The notes: generated by a model from the sequence alone, not told the origin. 64,000 nucleotides of DNA from Epiperipatus broadwayi (GCA_028023455.1 JAQFVV010000043.1:3597483-3661482), one strand, 5' to 3'. Shown: positions 8,825 to 21,799, counted from the stretch's first letter. Made by a program: numbers and translations.

Positions 8825-8941
8825 AATTGTTTTTCCCATATGTCATAGCATCGGCTGGGAGGCAAACCCGCAACAACTGTCTGCAACCAACTGCTTGCTT
8901 GCAAGGCTGCTGCGCTGACCTCTCGGCTAACAACACTTGAC
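8825..8941 (-). repeat. tRNA-Gly-type SINE, long-arm subfamily
   Basis: The minus strand has a GTGTTGTTAGCCGAGAGG-like head and an enlarged anticodon/variable region (CTTGCAAGCAAGCAGTTGG...). It ends in CGATGCTATGACATATGGG and an A-run. Target-site duplication AAGAATCT at 8817-8824 and 8942-8949. The same subfamily occurs at 26164-26280 and 49555-49674. Confidence 0.85.
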
Positions 8942-8949
8942 AAGAATCT

Positions 8950-10023
8950 TGTGTCAAATATTTCACCTATTACTGATTTTTTGTATAGCAATATTAAAAC
9001 ACATCCATCGCATTGAACTGTTATTAAACTCCTTTTTGTTGTATTGTTTAATTTTTGTTCTAATTACTATTAATGAGTTTTATGTCTTATACTTCATGAT
9101 TTTTGTAATATTTATGATTCTTTAAGTATTTTGTATTTAGTGAAAATAATGCATCTATTAAATAATTTTTCTTGCAGTGACCACAAATGTTTCTGAATAT
9201 TTCAGGGAGTGGCTGTATATCAATGAGTTTGAGAAGCACTGCTTTAGACTGTTCAAATCTGATAAATCTTTCTAATGAAGATAAGTTCATTCTTCTTCTT
9301 AATGTCTTTGAATAATAGTGATAATTTTATTGTCCTTATATTTATATTTTGGCCATTATATCCTGAGTATTACATTGGATCTGTCATAAGAAAAGCAGGT
9401 AAGTTTAAAAAAAAATGGAGATATACTTTATACAATCAGGCAGGCTACATCCCAGCTGAATTGATTGCAACTGGTATCCTCAGGGAAGTTAGTTACTCAT
9501 TTTGAAAGCTATTGCACGCACATTGAAGTTTTTCCACATATGCTGATATAATAATTTTGGTTTTTTTTGTTTACATTACCATAACTTCTATTTGATTAGT
9601 GCCATCTCATGAAGTGTTGGCTGCTGGATCTTCTTAACAACATAAGCCTGCATGGATTTTTATATATGGTTAACATGCTCAAATACCATGACTTTAAACC
9701 TGGTTTATATAGTTTCTCATCTCATAATATTAACAAAAACAAACATCAAAGCAATAATTATCTAATCATGTATATCTAAACTAATCCAATAACTGCGATT
9801 ATACTAATTATAAGTCTTTATTTTTCCTATTAATAAAGAAAACATACTATTATCTATTTAAAAATATTTGTCTTTTTTTCCTTTGTAAATTCTTTACTAT
9901 ATTCTAAAAGCAACTTGTTATTACTTTTAATCTGCTTTTAAATAATAATAAAATAATGTGCTTTAAATCAAAAATCCATTCTTTTTCAATTGTTAAAATC
10001 CAAATTTATACATTTCTAATCAT
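8950..10023. other. AT-rich, no feature recognised
   Basis: No repeat family from the rest of the window and no coding homology recognised. Short frames around 9275-9505 include a GGTAAGTTT splice-donor-like string at 9398, but no coding signature supports an exon. Confidence 0.5.
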
Positions 10024-10030
10024 ACAAAAT

Positions 10031-10133
10031 TTTTTTTTTTCATGCATCATAGCATTGGCTGGGAAACGAACCCACTAACCTGGGACAACTGCTTGTAAGG
10101 CAGATGTGCTGACCTCTCGACCACCAATGCTTG
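10031..10133 (-). repeat. tRNA-Gly-type SINE, full length
   Basis: Minus-strand SINE with head GCATTGGTGGTCGAGAGG and tail AATGCTATGATGCATG plus poly(A). The target-site duplication is at least ACAAAAT (10024-10030 and 10134-10140). Confidence 0.85.
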
Positions 10134-10612
10134 ACAAAATTTTGTAATTCTTTAATAGCTTTACTACACAATTTATTTTTTTTTTTTTTACAAATTTAGT
10201 TAATAATAGTACATATTTTGATAGCTTTGGATAAGGAAGTGTCCATTCATGCTATAACCTAAAATCTCATTTGTTTAGATATAGGTGTATGTAAGAAATA
10301 CTATCCACTCTATCACAATATATAATAATTATAAGTACTGTTATATGCCTATTTAAAAACAAATATATGGATTATATAATCACAAAAGTTAAAGTTTTAC
10401 ATGAAAATAATAACAATAAAAATAAACATGAATTATGAATTAAAATGAACACAAAAATAGCATTTACTTCTCTTCTTTATCTTGCCTTATAAAAACAATT
10501 TTCTTTAATAAAATCAATAGTCATTTTTTATTAATTTTGAAATAACTGATAATAAATATTTGACATTCTGTGGAATTTCATTTTTATACATTAAATATAT
10601 AAATATATATAT

Positions 10613-11060
10613 TGTAACGGAAACACAATGATCAAAAGCTTATTTCCCTTTTATTTATGCATAATGGGGAATTCTTAAAAATTCAAGATCATCCACCTTC
10701 CGCTACCACAAGCAGAGAGATCATATGGACATTAATGAGTCTATATCCATACTTGATCGAACCTGTAACTATACGGGTATAGCCCCAGGTTATTTTTCCC
10801 GGTCAACTGTCTCCCGACTGCTGTAATATTTTACAGAGTTACAGTGCTTCGATATTTATAAATTTTAATGGGATCAAAATACTGCACCCGTTAATTCAGT
10901 ACTCAAAATGAGTAATAATTATTTCTCCAAACCCTATGACTATATTACTTTTTGGAGTGGCGAAGAACAAGACGAAACAGATTTAAATCAATAACAAATA
11001 TTTAATACAATAGATTATACAATAAAAAAATACTTTAAATCATTTACACACAAAAAACAG
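10613..11060 (-). repeat. Possible LTR-like terminal sequence
   Basis: The stretch is more GC-rich than its surroundings and begins TGTAACG directly after an (AT)n tract. A second place with the same junction, (AT)n then TGTAACG, is at 29088. On the minus strand this would be an element ending CGTTACA, like many LTRs. I could not find the partner LTR, a primer-binding site or gag/pol, so this is a weak call. Confidence 0.3.
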
Positions 11061-11275
11061 ATTACATGCTATAATTCTACAAGTAAAAATAAAATAAAAG
11101 GATCCTATAAATGATTGTACTTTTATAATCCTCACTCCGTGTATATATAAAAAAAAGTTAAAGAATGTCTGTATCATTCAAAGGAAGAATTTGGCCATTG
11201 TCTAAATTAAAGGGATGTGCACATGTGAATATAAAATGTAATATACATATTTACCTAGGTTATTAAATCTCTGAA

Positions 11276-11419
11276 TTAATTTGAAGTCTTGCTGACTGCC
11301 ACGTGGAATTTCTCAACTTCTTTAGCAGAAACGGTCACTCTTAGGTTAGATTTTGGTTGTGGGAACTCCTCCATATTTTGGACATCAAGGACCAGGCAAA
11401 ACGAACCCTCCGGCAGGCA
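11276..11419 (-). other. Possible coding remnant, unrecognised
   Basis: On the minus strand a 47-codon stop-free stretch of ordinary composition ('CLPEGSFCLVLDVQNMEEF' ... 'LRVTVSAKEVEKFHVAV') lies in the GC-richest patch of the window. It has a stop immediately upstream and one at 11276-11278. It does not match a family I recognise. It could be gag-like sequence of the LTR-like element next to it, or chance. Confidence 0.3.
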
Positions 11420-11429
11420 CTACATTGGC

Positions 11430-13340
11430 AGTTGTTACATCTAGATGGGAACCATTAGAGCACAGTGGGTCTGGATTGGCCAGCGGTTGAGACGGCCCTT
11501 AGCCCTCCATTCTTGATGTGTCACCGATGTTATAAATCATGATCTTGTTCATTTAATGATTCCGTCTAATGTTGGAGTCCTTCCACTTTGTGTCTGGTTT
11601 TTTTTTCTTGTTGGTTTGTTTTTTTTGTAAACTTTTTAAAAGATTCTTAAGTTTGCAATTCTCTCAATTATGACTGCTTATTATCGGAGCAGTGTTTCCA
11701 CCAACATCTCGACAAGAAGTCTCCAACTCTAATCCTCCAATTTTTTAATTAAAATTCCCCAGTTCTTCTTCCTTTCGATCCTTTGTTTTTGCTTTTATTC
11801 CCACCTTTCTTTTTCTGAATGCGCCTTCGGCCATTTATATAGATTTGTTTTTACATAATTTCGTAGCACTGTGTACATTTATTTATTTCTTTTTTTTCTT
11901 TTAATTAAACAGATTTCTAATAAAATGTTTTTTATTTATTTTTATTTTTTTGACAAGCATTAATTATTGCTGTCTTTGTCATACTTCAGACACACTCCAT
12001 CCACGCATTTCATTTTATCGTCAAATGTGTACTTTTATGACCCAGATCCGTATCTTTCGGTCATGTTTTAAATTTCTATTTTACTCTTATTTAAACTCTT
12101 CAAACTTTACTTTTTCTTATACATCATATTTTAGTTTGTCTTTCATTTATATTTCTTTATCACTATTAATTTTCCAATGTACAATTTCAATATTTCTAAC
12201 TTTAACTATTTTTTATTTCTCAAAATCTTGACTTTGGAGGGTAAAAGATAAGAATCTTTTCGATTCTAATTCCCTCTCTTTTATTAATTAAAAACATTCT
12301 TTCTTCATAAATTTAAATTCTTTTGCTAGTATTTTAAAACACACTATTTAATATTATTTAAATGTTGAATATCTATATGTGTGATCGCAGTATGTGCGAT
12401 CATCACAATATATATATATATATATATATATATTAATTGGTTACTATTTCTCAATAAAAATACAAATAATAATTTTATGTAAGATATATTTTCTAATGGT
12501 AATCAATATCTAAATTTCATTTGCCTTTTATGGCTTCTAATTTAATATTCAGCTCATTCTGTAAGCTTAGTGAGAACACAGCTCAGATTTTTGATTTTTT
12601 AGGCATTATATTAGCACTGTGATTGCTATCTTTCCTACATTGTGTTAATCCTATCTATAATCTTATATTATGATTTGTGGTAGTTTGCAGTTACCCTTTT
12701 CCCTGCTGCTACAATTTGATATAATATTTTTTAAAAAAAACCTGAAGATATTAGCATTATATGAGCTTTAAAGAAAGTGATTAATTTCTGATTGGCTGAG
12801 GGTTTTAGCCTGGTGGTAAATTATAAACAAAAAATATAATTGGTTTACAAACTAATGATTATCATGTAATCTTTTTGTAAATTATTTATTTTTAAACCAA
12901 AAACTACATCACTAATAAGAGATTGACTTTGGAAATACTTTATATTTTTATAAAAGATAACTCTTAGAAAATTCATTATTGAAATCAAAAGCAGTTTTTA
13001 CTGGGTAAAAAAAATCACTTTCATCAAAATAGTAAATAAAATACTCTTTAAGATTTTAATAATAATAAATAATTTATCAACTTTAAAAATTTTTTCTTTC
13101 TTTGATATAACTAATCATAAATATTTTTTTTAAATATAGAAATATAAGCATAGTGCCTACACTTAACCTATATGTAATAAAGGAATTTGAACTAGCTTTC
13201 AATTTTAACTAGTTTAATAATTATTTTAAATTGAAAGTTACACATTGACATATTACAGCAATTATTAAGAATCACTTCATAATTACTCATCAAACACATT
13301 CATAAACACAATGTAATTTTGATTCTTTTTTTTTTTTGAT
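11430..13340. other. T-rich then AT-rich tract, no feature recognised
   Basis: 11570-12240 is strongly pyrimidine-rich on the plus strand, and its open frame at 11950-12231 reflects that bias (Ser/Phe/Tyr/Leu). A short inverted repeat GTGATCGCA / TGCGATCAT lies at 12382-12402. (TA)n at 12409-12434. Confidence 0.5.
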
Positions 13341-13346
13341 GCTTCT

Positions 13347-13351
<5 letters not shown>

Positions 13352-13392
<41 letters not shown>
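13352..13392. repeat. (TA)n microsatellite
   Basis: About 20 uninterrupted TA dinucleotides at the left edge of the family A cluster. Confidence 0.9.
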
Positions 13393-13396
<4 letters not shown>

Positions 13397-13439
13397 GTAT
13401 AAGTGTAAATATATACTTAATCTAGAAATAATTAATGGA

Positions 13440-14762
13440 GAGTTGAACCCAAATTTTCAAGCTTCCTACAGTCATCTGCTATCCAATATAACCAATACAC
13501 ATGACCACATACATGTAAAAAAGATAAATAATCTTCAATATATGCATTTCATGCTGAACCAGCATTCATCAATTGGTCTGGACCATCATCTCCCATATAT
13601 ATATATATATATATAATCAGTGCTTGTTTATATTAAAATAGAAAATCTACACATTTTAATAGCCAGGTTTTAATTGTCTCCTCCACTCTCCAACTCTTCA
13701 GCCATTCATATCACTGAAAATATGATGATGAAATGCTTAAAACCATTGATGATGCCAATATTATAGTCATACTGTGTTGACCTTAGGTCAATCTGATTCA
13801 TATGTAGGACCACAATATGTCCATTTAAATATACAGAAGAGGGATGGGCAGAATACAGGCTGAATATGTAATATTGAAATACAATTATAGTGTAATACTT
13901 AACCTAGATGTAATTAAAGGGTATTTGAACAAAGACTTTCAAGCTCCCTACAGTCATCCATTTGATCCAATATAATTGATACACATTCCATCATCATATT
14001 TTCAGTGATATGGATGGCTAAAGAGTTGGAGAGTGGAGAGGATTGAAGCATGCCCATTAAAGGGTGTAGATTTGCTATCTTAATATAAACTGAGCACTGA
14101 TTACATATATTTGTGATAGATGATGATGTGGACTAACTGATGAGTACTGGTTCAGCATTAAATATGTATATTGGAGATTATTTACCTTTTTCACATTATG
14201 TGGTCATGTGTTTTGGTTATATTGGATAAAATGAATGACTGTAGAGAGCTTGAAAGTCTGGGTTCAAATCCTTTTTAATTACATCTAGGTTAAGTATATA
14301 CACTATACTTGCATTTTAATATTACATATTGCGCTGTATACTGCCCATCCCTTGTCTGTATATTTAAATGGATATATTAAGGTCCTACATATGAAAATCA
14401 GATTGACTTAAGATCAACACGGATATGATTATAATATTGAATTGACATCATCAAGGGCTTTGATCATTTCCATCGCAGATTTTTAGTGATATGGATGGCT
14501 GAAGAGTGGGAGAGTCTAGAGAATTGGCACCTGCCCATTAAAATGTATAGATTTGCTATCTTAATATAAACTGAGCACTGATTATATATGTGGGTGGGAG
14601 ATGATGATCCACATCAACTAATGAGTTCTGGTTCAGCATGAAATGGGTATATTGAAGATCATTTATCTTTTTCACATGTATGTCATCATATATATTGGTT
14701 ACATTGGATAGAATGGAGACTATCAAGCTTGAAAGTCTGGGCTCAAATCCCCTTCAATTGTA
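13440..14762. repeat. Family A cluster: inverted and tandem units
   Basis: Units run left to right as minus, minus (ribozyme deleted, 13910-13985), then plus, plus. Landmarks of each unit are the hammerhead segment, then ACATGT(A/G)TGTGGTCATGTG, then ATGAGATAG..GTGGA, then a B-box-like GGGTTCAAATCC. All four lie in that order on the sense strand. The two plus-strand hammerheads start at 14137 and 14618, 481 bp apart, so this pair is a direct tandem dimer. All hammerheads in this cluster carry core mutations: minus 13540-13595 has U for C3; 14137 has UAAA for GAAA; 14618 has CUAAUGA. Confidence 0.8.
14257..14268 (+). promoter_or_regulatory. Pol III B-box-like motif in family A
   Basis: GGGTTCAAATCC contains GGTTCAAATCC, a perfect match to the tRNA-gene B-box consensus GGTTCRANYCC. 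Equivalent sites in other copies (21266, 45588, 46850, 17930) read AGTTCGAATCC or AGTTCAAATCC. A matching A-box is not clear. This could be an internal Pol III promoter or a tRNA-derived relic. Confidence 0.45.
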
Positions 14763-14769
14763 TTCTTTT

Positions 14770-15980
14770 TTAATAATGTAAAATTCAAATATCCAATACT
14801 TTGTTTTTCTAACTTTATGAATAAGTAAGTTACATCCAAATGGTGGCGTGCTTCATGTTATAGGTAAGAACTTCATTAGATATTTATTATATTCATATTA
14901 AAAAAAAAATTAATGTTCAAATTGGTATCACTTGAAAGCAGGCACTTACAACTTATTAGGCAAAATTTTGTTATATTGTTTAATTGTAAGAATAAAATGT
15001 TTAAACATGGAGAAGTATTTAATTAAAGATTTTCTAGGTTCTACTCAAAAATCGATAGGTGGAGTTTTCTACTCAAGATGTTAAGCTGCAAATAAAGTGT
15101 TTTTTTTGTTAGTTTAGAAGGTATTGATTCCTAATAATTTAAACATAAAAAAATGTTACAGTAACTGCATACAAAAACCATAATAGACTGATAATGAAAA
15201 TAACCATCACATTGTGAAATAAGTCTTACATGATAAATTATTTGTTTTTATCTGCAAAATTGTGAAGATCAGATCATTGAAAGTAATGCTGAATGAAGAT
15301 GTAATAAGAAATACCCCCTATATTTACCTTAGAATATTAAAATTCAATCTATATATTTATTATTCAGTTTTAATATTAGATATATGTTAACCGGTAATTG
15401 ATATTAATATTTAACTTTGAAATTCATTCACCCATTTTATTTGATATTCATCCTCCTTTTAATATATTTTACCCTCAATATGATTTTTCCGTAATTATCC
15501 TGCACATCTTAATTTTTAAATAATAATATATTAACATTTTTTAAAACAAAAAAAAAAAATGAGATAATAGTGGAGAGATTTCTTTAGATAAATTTTACTT
15601 ATAAATAATATGAAGTCATTCATAACAACAAAAATTATATACATAAAAAATAGTATAAAATTAAACAATTATTAAAAAACAAGCACATATATAAATCCAA
15701 TCACAACTGTATATTTTAGTGCACTCATAAGCAAATGTAAACTCCAAAATCATATTTCTAACATGCAATAAAAATATCAGACCATTACTCTCATACTATA
15801 CAGATGAAACAACAATTGTTAGGTGTGCCAAAAATTTGAATTCCTAAAAACAAGCTAAAACTGTCAGTTTGATTTTTATTTAAGTATTAAAAAAGCTTCT
15901 TTATTAAATATTTGTATTGTCCTTTCACCTTATATTCTTTACATGCATTGATAAAATTATAAGTAATTAAGCAAATCAAT
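14770..15980. other. AT-rich, no feature recognised
   Basis: No coding homology and no match to the other repeat families. Confidence 0.5.
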
Positions 15981-15986
15981 CTTTCT

Positions 15987-16143
15987 TTTTTACCGTTATA
16001 GTGCTTACTTTATTAAACTTCAACAATTTCATAGTTACAATCGACCAGCAATCTTTTCAAGGACAATCTGAAGAAGATTTTCGCTCAATCAAAACTCTCA
16101 GATTGTTGAGGTTTAATAAAATAAGCATTGTAATAGTAATAAA
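15987..16143. repeat. MITE-like hairpin, about 157 bp
   Basis: The terminal inverted repeats are about 40 bp: ACTTTATTAAACTTCAACAAT on the left against ATTGTTGAGGTTTAATAAA on the right, continuing outward (GTTATAGTGCTTA / AAGCATTGTAAT). The interior plus strand has CTGAAGA (16070), a GATT/AATC stem and AAAAC, which resembles a dead hammerhead (G12 to A; no UH dinucleotide before the stem I strand ATTGT). Confidence 0.7.
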
Positions 16144-16231
16144 GAACATTGGATTTAATTAAAAAAAGATTATTGTTTTATCTTAAAGTGTAAAATAATT
16201 CCCACACCAACAAATGTATTTATGATATTTT

Positions 16232-16334
16232 TTTCCCCATGTGTCATAGCATCAGCCAGGAAGCGAACCCGCTAACCTGGGTCAACTGCTTGTAAAGCAG
16301 CCATCGGTGACCTCTCGACCACCAATGCTTGACA
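16232..16334 (-). repeat. tRNA-Gly-type SINE with 16-bp target duplication
   Basis: Exact 16-bp duplication GTATTTATGATATTTT at 16216-16231 and 16335-16350. Minus-strand SINE, complete from GCATTGGTGGTCGAGAGG to TGCTATGACACATGGGG plus poly(A). The anticodon-loop region reads CTTTACAAG. Confidence 0.9.
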
Positions 16335-16350
16335 GTATTTATGATATTTT

Positions 16351-17160
16351 CAGTCATTGTTATGAAATCAACTCACACCTTCCAAAACAAAGACAATTTG
16401 CTATACAAACATCATAACTGCATTATGAATTAAAATAACCAATCAGAAATCTAAATTTTACAAGTACATTTAAATCCACATTTTCATTGGTTAGATTAAC
16501 TTACACTTATAAATAATGCCAAATTAATTTTTTGTCATGTACAAAATATAATAAAATGATCATTCTCACCAACCATGTATTACAATCAGTTAATAACCAT
16601 TTATTCAACTTTACTATAGATGGCACTAGAATAGGGAGCCATATTTGTTTTAGAGCAGTTGTTACACATATAAAGTAAATTACTATGTTTCTTTTTGATT
16701 TTGATAAATAGTCTTATCTTGAGAATCAAACTCAACAAAAGAACTGTAGACAACTGTTTATTTTCATATGAAGAACTTTGAACATATGTAAAAACAATGA
16801 TATTATGGTCAGATAGACAGGAAATTTAATCAACTTCAGCCAAAAAGTGTACTCATCCCACATAAATAACGTTTAACTTTTAAGCCATAGCACAATTTTG
16901 GTATTAAAAATTATACAAATTGCATACTGTTTTTGTAATATCATAGTTTATTCTTTTAATGAGAGTGTATATAATATTAAAACTGGATCTGCGATACTAT
17001 TGAATGCAATGATATATATATATATTGCTGTGAAAAAGTTATTTAATAAAACTGAGCAAATACATCGTGGTATTGATATGATTATTTTTTTTATTTTATT
17101 TTTTCAACTTTAGTTAATAAGCAGAAATGATTATTATCAAATTATTTAACAAGTTAATTT
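16351..17160. other. AT-rich, no feature recognised
   Basis: Short chance open frame at 16898-17113. No homology seen. Confidence 0.5.
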
Positions 17161-17164
17161 TAAT

Positions 17165-17275
17165 TTGTAAAAATGCTATACAGGATTCGAATTCAGACTT
17201 TCACACGACCCACTACTCTTAGTGCTATCTCATATTGCTGACCTACCTGATCACACACATGTTGAAAAGTTAAGT
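17165..17275 (-). repeat. Family A fragment (downstream segment only)
   Basis: Contains the reverse complement of the family A post-ribozyme segment: GGATTCGAATTCAGAC (B-box region), CTATCTCATATTGCTGACC and ATCACACACATGTTGAAAAG. The hammerhead is not included. The close relatives at 21193-21285 and 62918-63002 share the variant GATCAGGTGGGTCA. Confidence 0.7.
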
Positions 17276-17494
17276 GCAGATTAAGCCTGCACAATGGATT
17301 AAAATTGCTATACACAATTAGTATCTCTCATTCTTTAAATTGTTTTAAGTTTTAATCTAAAATAATTAAAGTAATTCAATTAGTTTTAATAAAAAAAACT
17401 TCTAAATCAACAATTTACACTTTAAAGAGTAATATCTGAAGTTTTCTATTCTTGCCTAATCTATTGAATTTTTTATTTTTTTAATTAACTAGAT

Positions 17495-17945
17495 AAATAC
17501 TTGAAATACAAGCGCTCTTCACATACCTGGAGCCTAATTGTAAATATATGGGATTTGAACTCAGACTCCGTCAACTATCCACACTATCTCATACCACTAA
17601 TACACATGACCACACACATGTAGAAAAGATAAATAATCACCAATATATATATATTTTGTGCTAAACCAGCACTCATCACTTGCTCCAGATTATCATCTCA
17701 CACACGTAATCGGTGTTCAGTTTATATTAAGATAGCAAATATTTATACTTTAATGGACAGGTTTCAATCTACTCCAACTCTTCAGTCATCCATACCACTG
17801 AAAATCTGATGATGAAAAGCCCAAATCCCATGCTGATGTCAATATTATTGCCATGCCCATGTTGACCTCAAGTCACTCTGACCCCTCATGTATAGGACCT
17901 TATCCATCTAAATACATTGAAGAAAGTCTGAGTTCAAATCCCCTA
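17495..17945 (-). repeat. Family A unit, complete but decayed
   Basis: Begins with the unit end CTCTTCACATACCTGGAG and includes B-box, hammerhead region (17640-17705) and the body through CCCATGTTGACCTCAAGTCA. The minus-strand hammerhead has G for C3 and AAAA for GAAA, but its distal stem I helix AUAAUC/GAUUAU is preserved. Confidence 0.75.
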
Positions 17946-18244
17946 TATTTAACTAAATAAATATAATTAGATATATTATTACTATTATATTAAATTTTAT
18001 TCTTTAACTACATAAATATTCTTAAAAAAAGTATTGCCCATTAAACATTCATTAATATAAATATTAATTAAATAAATAAATATCAATAAATATATATTCT
18101 ATTAATATTACTCAGATGCTATGTATGACATGATCTCAACTGCTCCCTCAACCAGCTAATGAAGTCATTTTCAATTGACAGAAAAATGTCTGCAAGAAGT
18201 GAATTGATTTTTCACCAACAGAACCATATATAAACCCCCGTTTC

Positions 18245-18690
18245 CATAAATTTCTACAGAGGGCACCAATAATATAAATAGATAATATACAAGTAAATGG
18301 AAAAATATGGGTGATTTAGCCTGTAAATTGTGTAAGGAAGGAATAGAAAATATTAGGTATCTGTTGATGGAATGTAAATGCTTGAAAGCAGAAAGGGTAC
18401 AAATGATGAAATTATGGGCGAATAAATATTAACAAAGTAATTATACAGAAAGTGGATTATTGGTTTTTATGCTGGGTTTGGGAAAATATAAGGGGGATTT
18501 GGATATAAAGGCTATAGAGTTGACAAAGATTATGTTGTGGAAATGGGATGGAGCAGAATAGAGGAAAACTTAGAGTGGGGAATGGAAAGTAAAGTGGCTA
18601 ACAGGTTTCTCTGGGCATAATTGCTTAGATTTCTGACTCCGTTTAAGAAGTCACAGTACATCACATCACATCACATATACATATAAATAA
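18245..18690 (+). pseudogene. Non-LTR retrotransposon 3' end
   Basis: The frame near 18305 reads 'GDLACKLCKEGIENIRYLL' then 'MECKCLKAERVQMMKLW'. This resembles the C-terminal zinc-knuckle region of LINE polymerases (C..C ... H...C), with His replaced by Tyr. After a stop, 'GKYKGDLDIKAIELTKIML' continues in another frame. The element ends in a short (CACAT)n tract at about 18655-18680, a typical LINE tail. Heavily truncated at its 5' side. Confidence 0.6.
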
Positions 18691-19104
18691 CAACAATAAA
18701 ACAATGTTCAGTTCTCATACACATATTACTTCAATGCATTTATATAAAAAAATAATTGAAAAGAAAAGTTATGTAAAAAAGAAAGTTCAGAAATTAAATT
18801 TTTTAACAAAATTAATGATTTTAGACATGGACTACAATTCTGAAGGTCACATGACATTTGAACACGAGAAGTGATAGGTTGAACTTTATTGCAAGACTCT
18901 TTTGCTCTATATTCGGCTTTTCTAACGCTACACTAATTGTACAAGGGTAAATGTGAAATTAAAAAAAAAAAATTAAGATGCACACACACACAAAGAATAC
19001 TGCAATCCATTACATTTTTTAAAAATGAATACGTGGAATTATTTTTTTTGCTTTGCAATGTGATATTTTTTGAAAAAGATAGATAATGAATGCACAATTT
19101 ATAT

Positions 19105-19220
19105 TAGAGTAACAATGCATAATACTGGCTAAACTCAATATAAAATATTTGAAACACCCCATAGATATATTGGTGATATATTATTCCGGTCACACTCCCC
19201 TTTAAATAAAGATTATACTA
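19105..19220 (+). repeat. Low-copy interspersed repeat, copy 2
   Basis: Partner of 1540-1630, with the same ordered blocks and an extra insert (TATATTGGTGATATATTATTC) before CACTCCCCTTTAAATAAAG. Confidence 0.5.
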
Positions 19221-19439
19221 CAGTTTTACATTTGTTTTAAGAACAGACAAATCTAATTGATTCAAGAAATATATTTATTACTGATTTTTTTTTTTTTAAA
19301 AGATACTGTATATTAATAATTTTTATTAGTCATTCATTAGACTAGAGATTATTCATTTAATGAATTATATTTCTGTAGTTTAATTTTCGCTAATAATCTC
19401 ATATATGGAAGCGATTGGTTTCTATCTCCTTTTAATATC

Positions 19440-19560
19440 TTGTGGAGGTGTGTTATCATAAACATGTGACCAAAGACATGTAAAAAAGATGTATAATTCC
19501 TAAGAAGCACATTTTGTGCTGAACTAGCAATCATCAGTTGAACCAGATCACAATCTCTTA
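19440..19560 (-). repeat. Family A fragment with degenerate hammerhead
   Basis: Minus strand: CTGATGA retained, stem II TTGCTAG/TTCAGCA poorly paired, GAAA mutated to AAAA, and the stem III/cleavage region replaced. Downstream TTACATGT..TTTGGTCACATG identifies the family. Confidence 0.6.
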
Positions 19561-19589
19561 CACAATTCTTTATTATTGTTCAGTATATA

Positions 19590-19987
<398 letters not shown>

Positions 19988-19989
19988 CC

Positions 19990-21185
19990 ATTGATAAGTG
20001 TCAAATTTACTACGCTCACAACTTTGACACAAACTATTTGATGGAAGTATATTAATAATTTTTATTAGTCATTACTATTTTTATTAGATTACTAACTGAA
20101 TGAATAATATTTGTGTAGCTTAATTTTCAATACAGCATACGCTGAAAAATGCAAATTGATTTATTAAACTAAATATTAACAAACAAAAAAAAGTAATAAA
20201 TATTAATCAAAACTATGCTTAAGATTTATGGCTTAAATTTAAAGATGATTCATATATAATACACACATAAATAAGCACGAATACTAAATTACATTTCAAC
20301 TTTTAAAAAAGCATATAATCTAACTCAAGATACATATACGAAAAAAGTAGTGTGTCAATATTTTTGCTTTAAAAATCAATATTGATACTGATATATTTAA
20401 CACATACTTGACACTTAAAATTTATTTAGCAATTTTACAAAGGTGAGACTATTAAGTTGGTGTCAATACCTCATTTAAACCAATGGGCAAGTTGCATGCT
20501 AAGAAATAACTTTAAATTATTATTTTTTTTAAAGTAATGAAGCGCAGTCTCACTGTTTGGATTTTCAAATAAGTATAATTGATGCAATTAGCAAATTGCT
20601 GGGGGCTCTTCAAGAACAACTTACAATCATTGTGGCCATCAGCATTCAGTCGGTAGTTTTTTCATCTTTTTAAGGGTAATGACAAAATACTTAAGTGAAA
20701 CTAAGGTTTCAGCTGCTAAAACAATTATCAGAATACAAGAAACAAAGTTCTCGAATAGATAGATTTTTTTTTCTAATACAGTAAAAGTGTCAAATAACTT
20801 TTTTTTTTTTTTAAAGAAAAGGTAAAAATTACGCATTTTTGTAAACAATTACAGGTAAATAATTGCAATTAATTTTAAACATCGAACTTTTTCTTTGTGC
20901 ATAGATTAAACTCAATCTAAAAGCAAGTTTTTTGATAATGCATAATCAGATACTTGATAACAACATGCAAATGTTTATGCATAGTATAAGACATATACTG
21001 CTTTGTCGTGTCCATGACCTATGAGTGAAATTTGGGACAAATGCAGTTTGAAATTTTTTCAGATTCCAAGAAAGTTTAGTGTGTGTTTTTTTCAGGTAAG
21101 AGCTTTGAGAGAGCTCATTTGAATACGTAAAATCACATGATTAAAGAATAAAAAATTAAAAAAAAATCTTAAATTCTTATTATTT
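19990..21185. other. AT-rich, no feature recognised
   Basis: No coding homology recognised; short frames only. Confidence 0.5.
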
Positions 21186-21189
21186 ATAA

Positions 21190-21290
21190 TTAGCTAGACT
21201 TATGTATGATCAGGTGGGTCAGCAATATGAGATGGCATGGAGAGTTGAGGATCGTGTAAAAGTCTGAGTTCGAATCCTGCATACATTATA
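21190..21290 (+). repeat. Family A fragment (B-box segment)
   Basis: GATCAGGTGGGTCAGCAATA, ATGAGATGGCATGGAGAGTT and GAGTTCGAATCC in order. The B-box-like motif is at about 21266-21277. No ribozyme. Confidence 0.7.
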
Positions 21291-21799
21291 TATATATATA
21301 TATGTAGGTTTAAGCATGTATAGTGTATTAGTCTAGACTGATAAATTAATGCGATGTCCATCGTTATTCCTTTTTAAAAATTGTTGGAAACGTTTTTATT
21401 ATGTGGATAGTAGACTTTAATAACAGCTGTTTCATCTTTTACTTAAAAAACTATATAACACATTTTATATAATTTGAATGTTGATGATATATATACACAG
21501 TAAATGTTAATTTTAATTGAATTGCATACATGTGAGTAATTTGAATTATTTCAAATACAATATTTTAACACACTGATAAATGTATGTCTACATATGTTGG
21601 TGTTATTTTTTTTTTTTTTTTTGGTGTTTATTATATATGTACACTTCTATGAAAAAACAAAATCTGTGCACTGATCAGATTGTCTTTATGATTATGTAAA
21701 ATAATTAATGACTTAAGTTTTATTCAATTCGCGTATTATTGGTACGATTTTTTTTAAATCGTATTTTCTTCGTGTATATATATATGATGGACAGTTGTA

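Noticed and set aside
9395-9410. An exon boundary at a GGTAAGTTT donor-like string
   Set aside because: No acceptor, coding bias or homology nearby; such strings arise often by chance.
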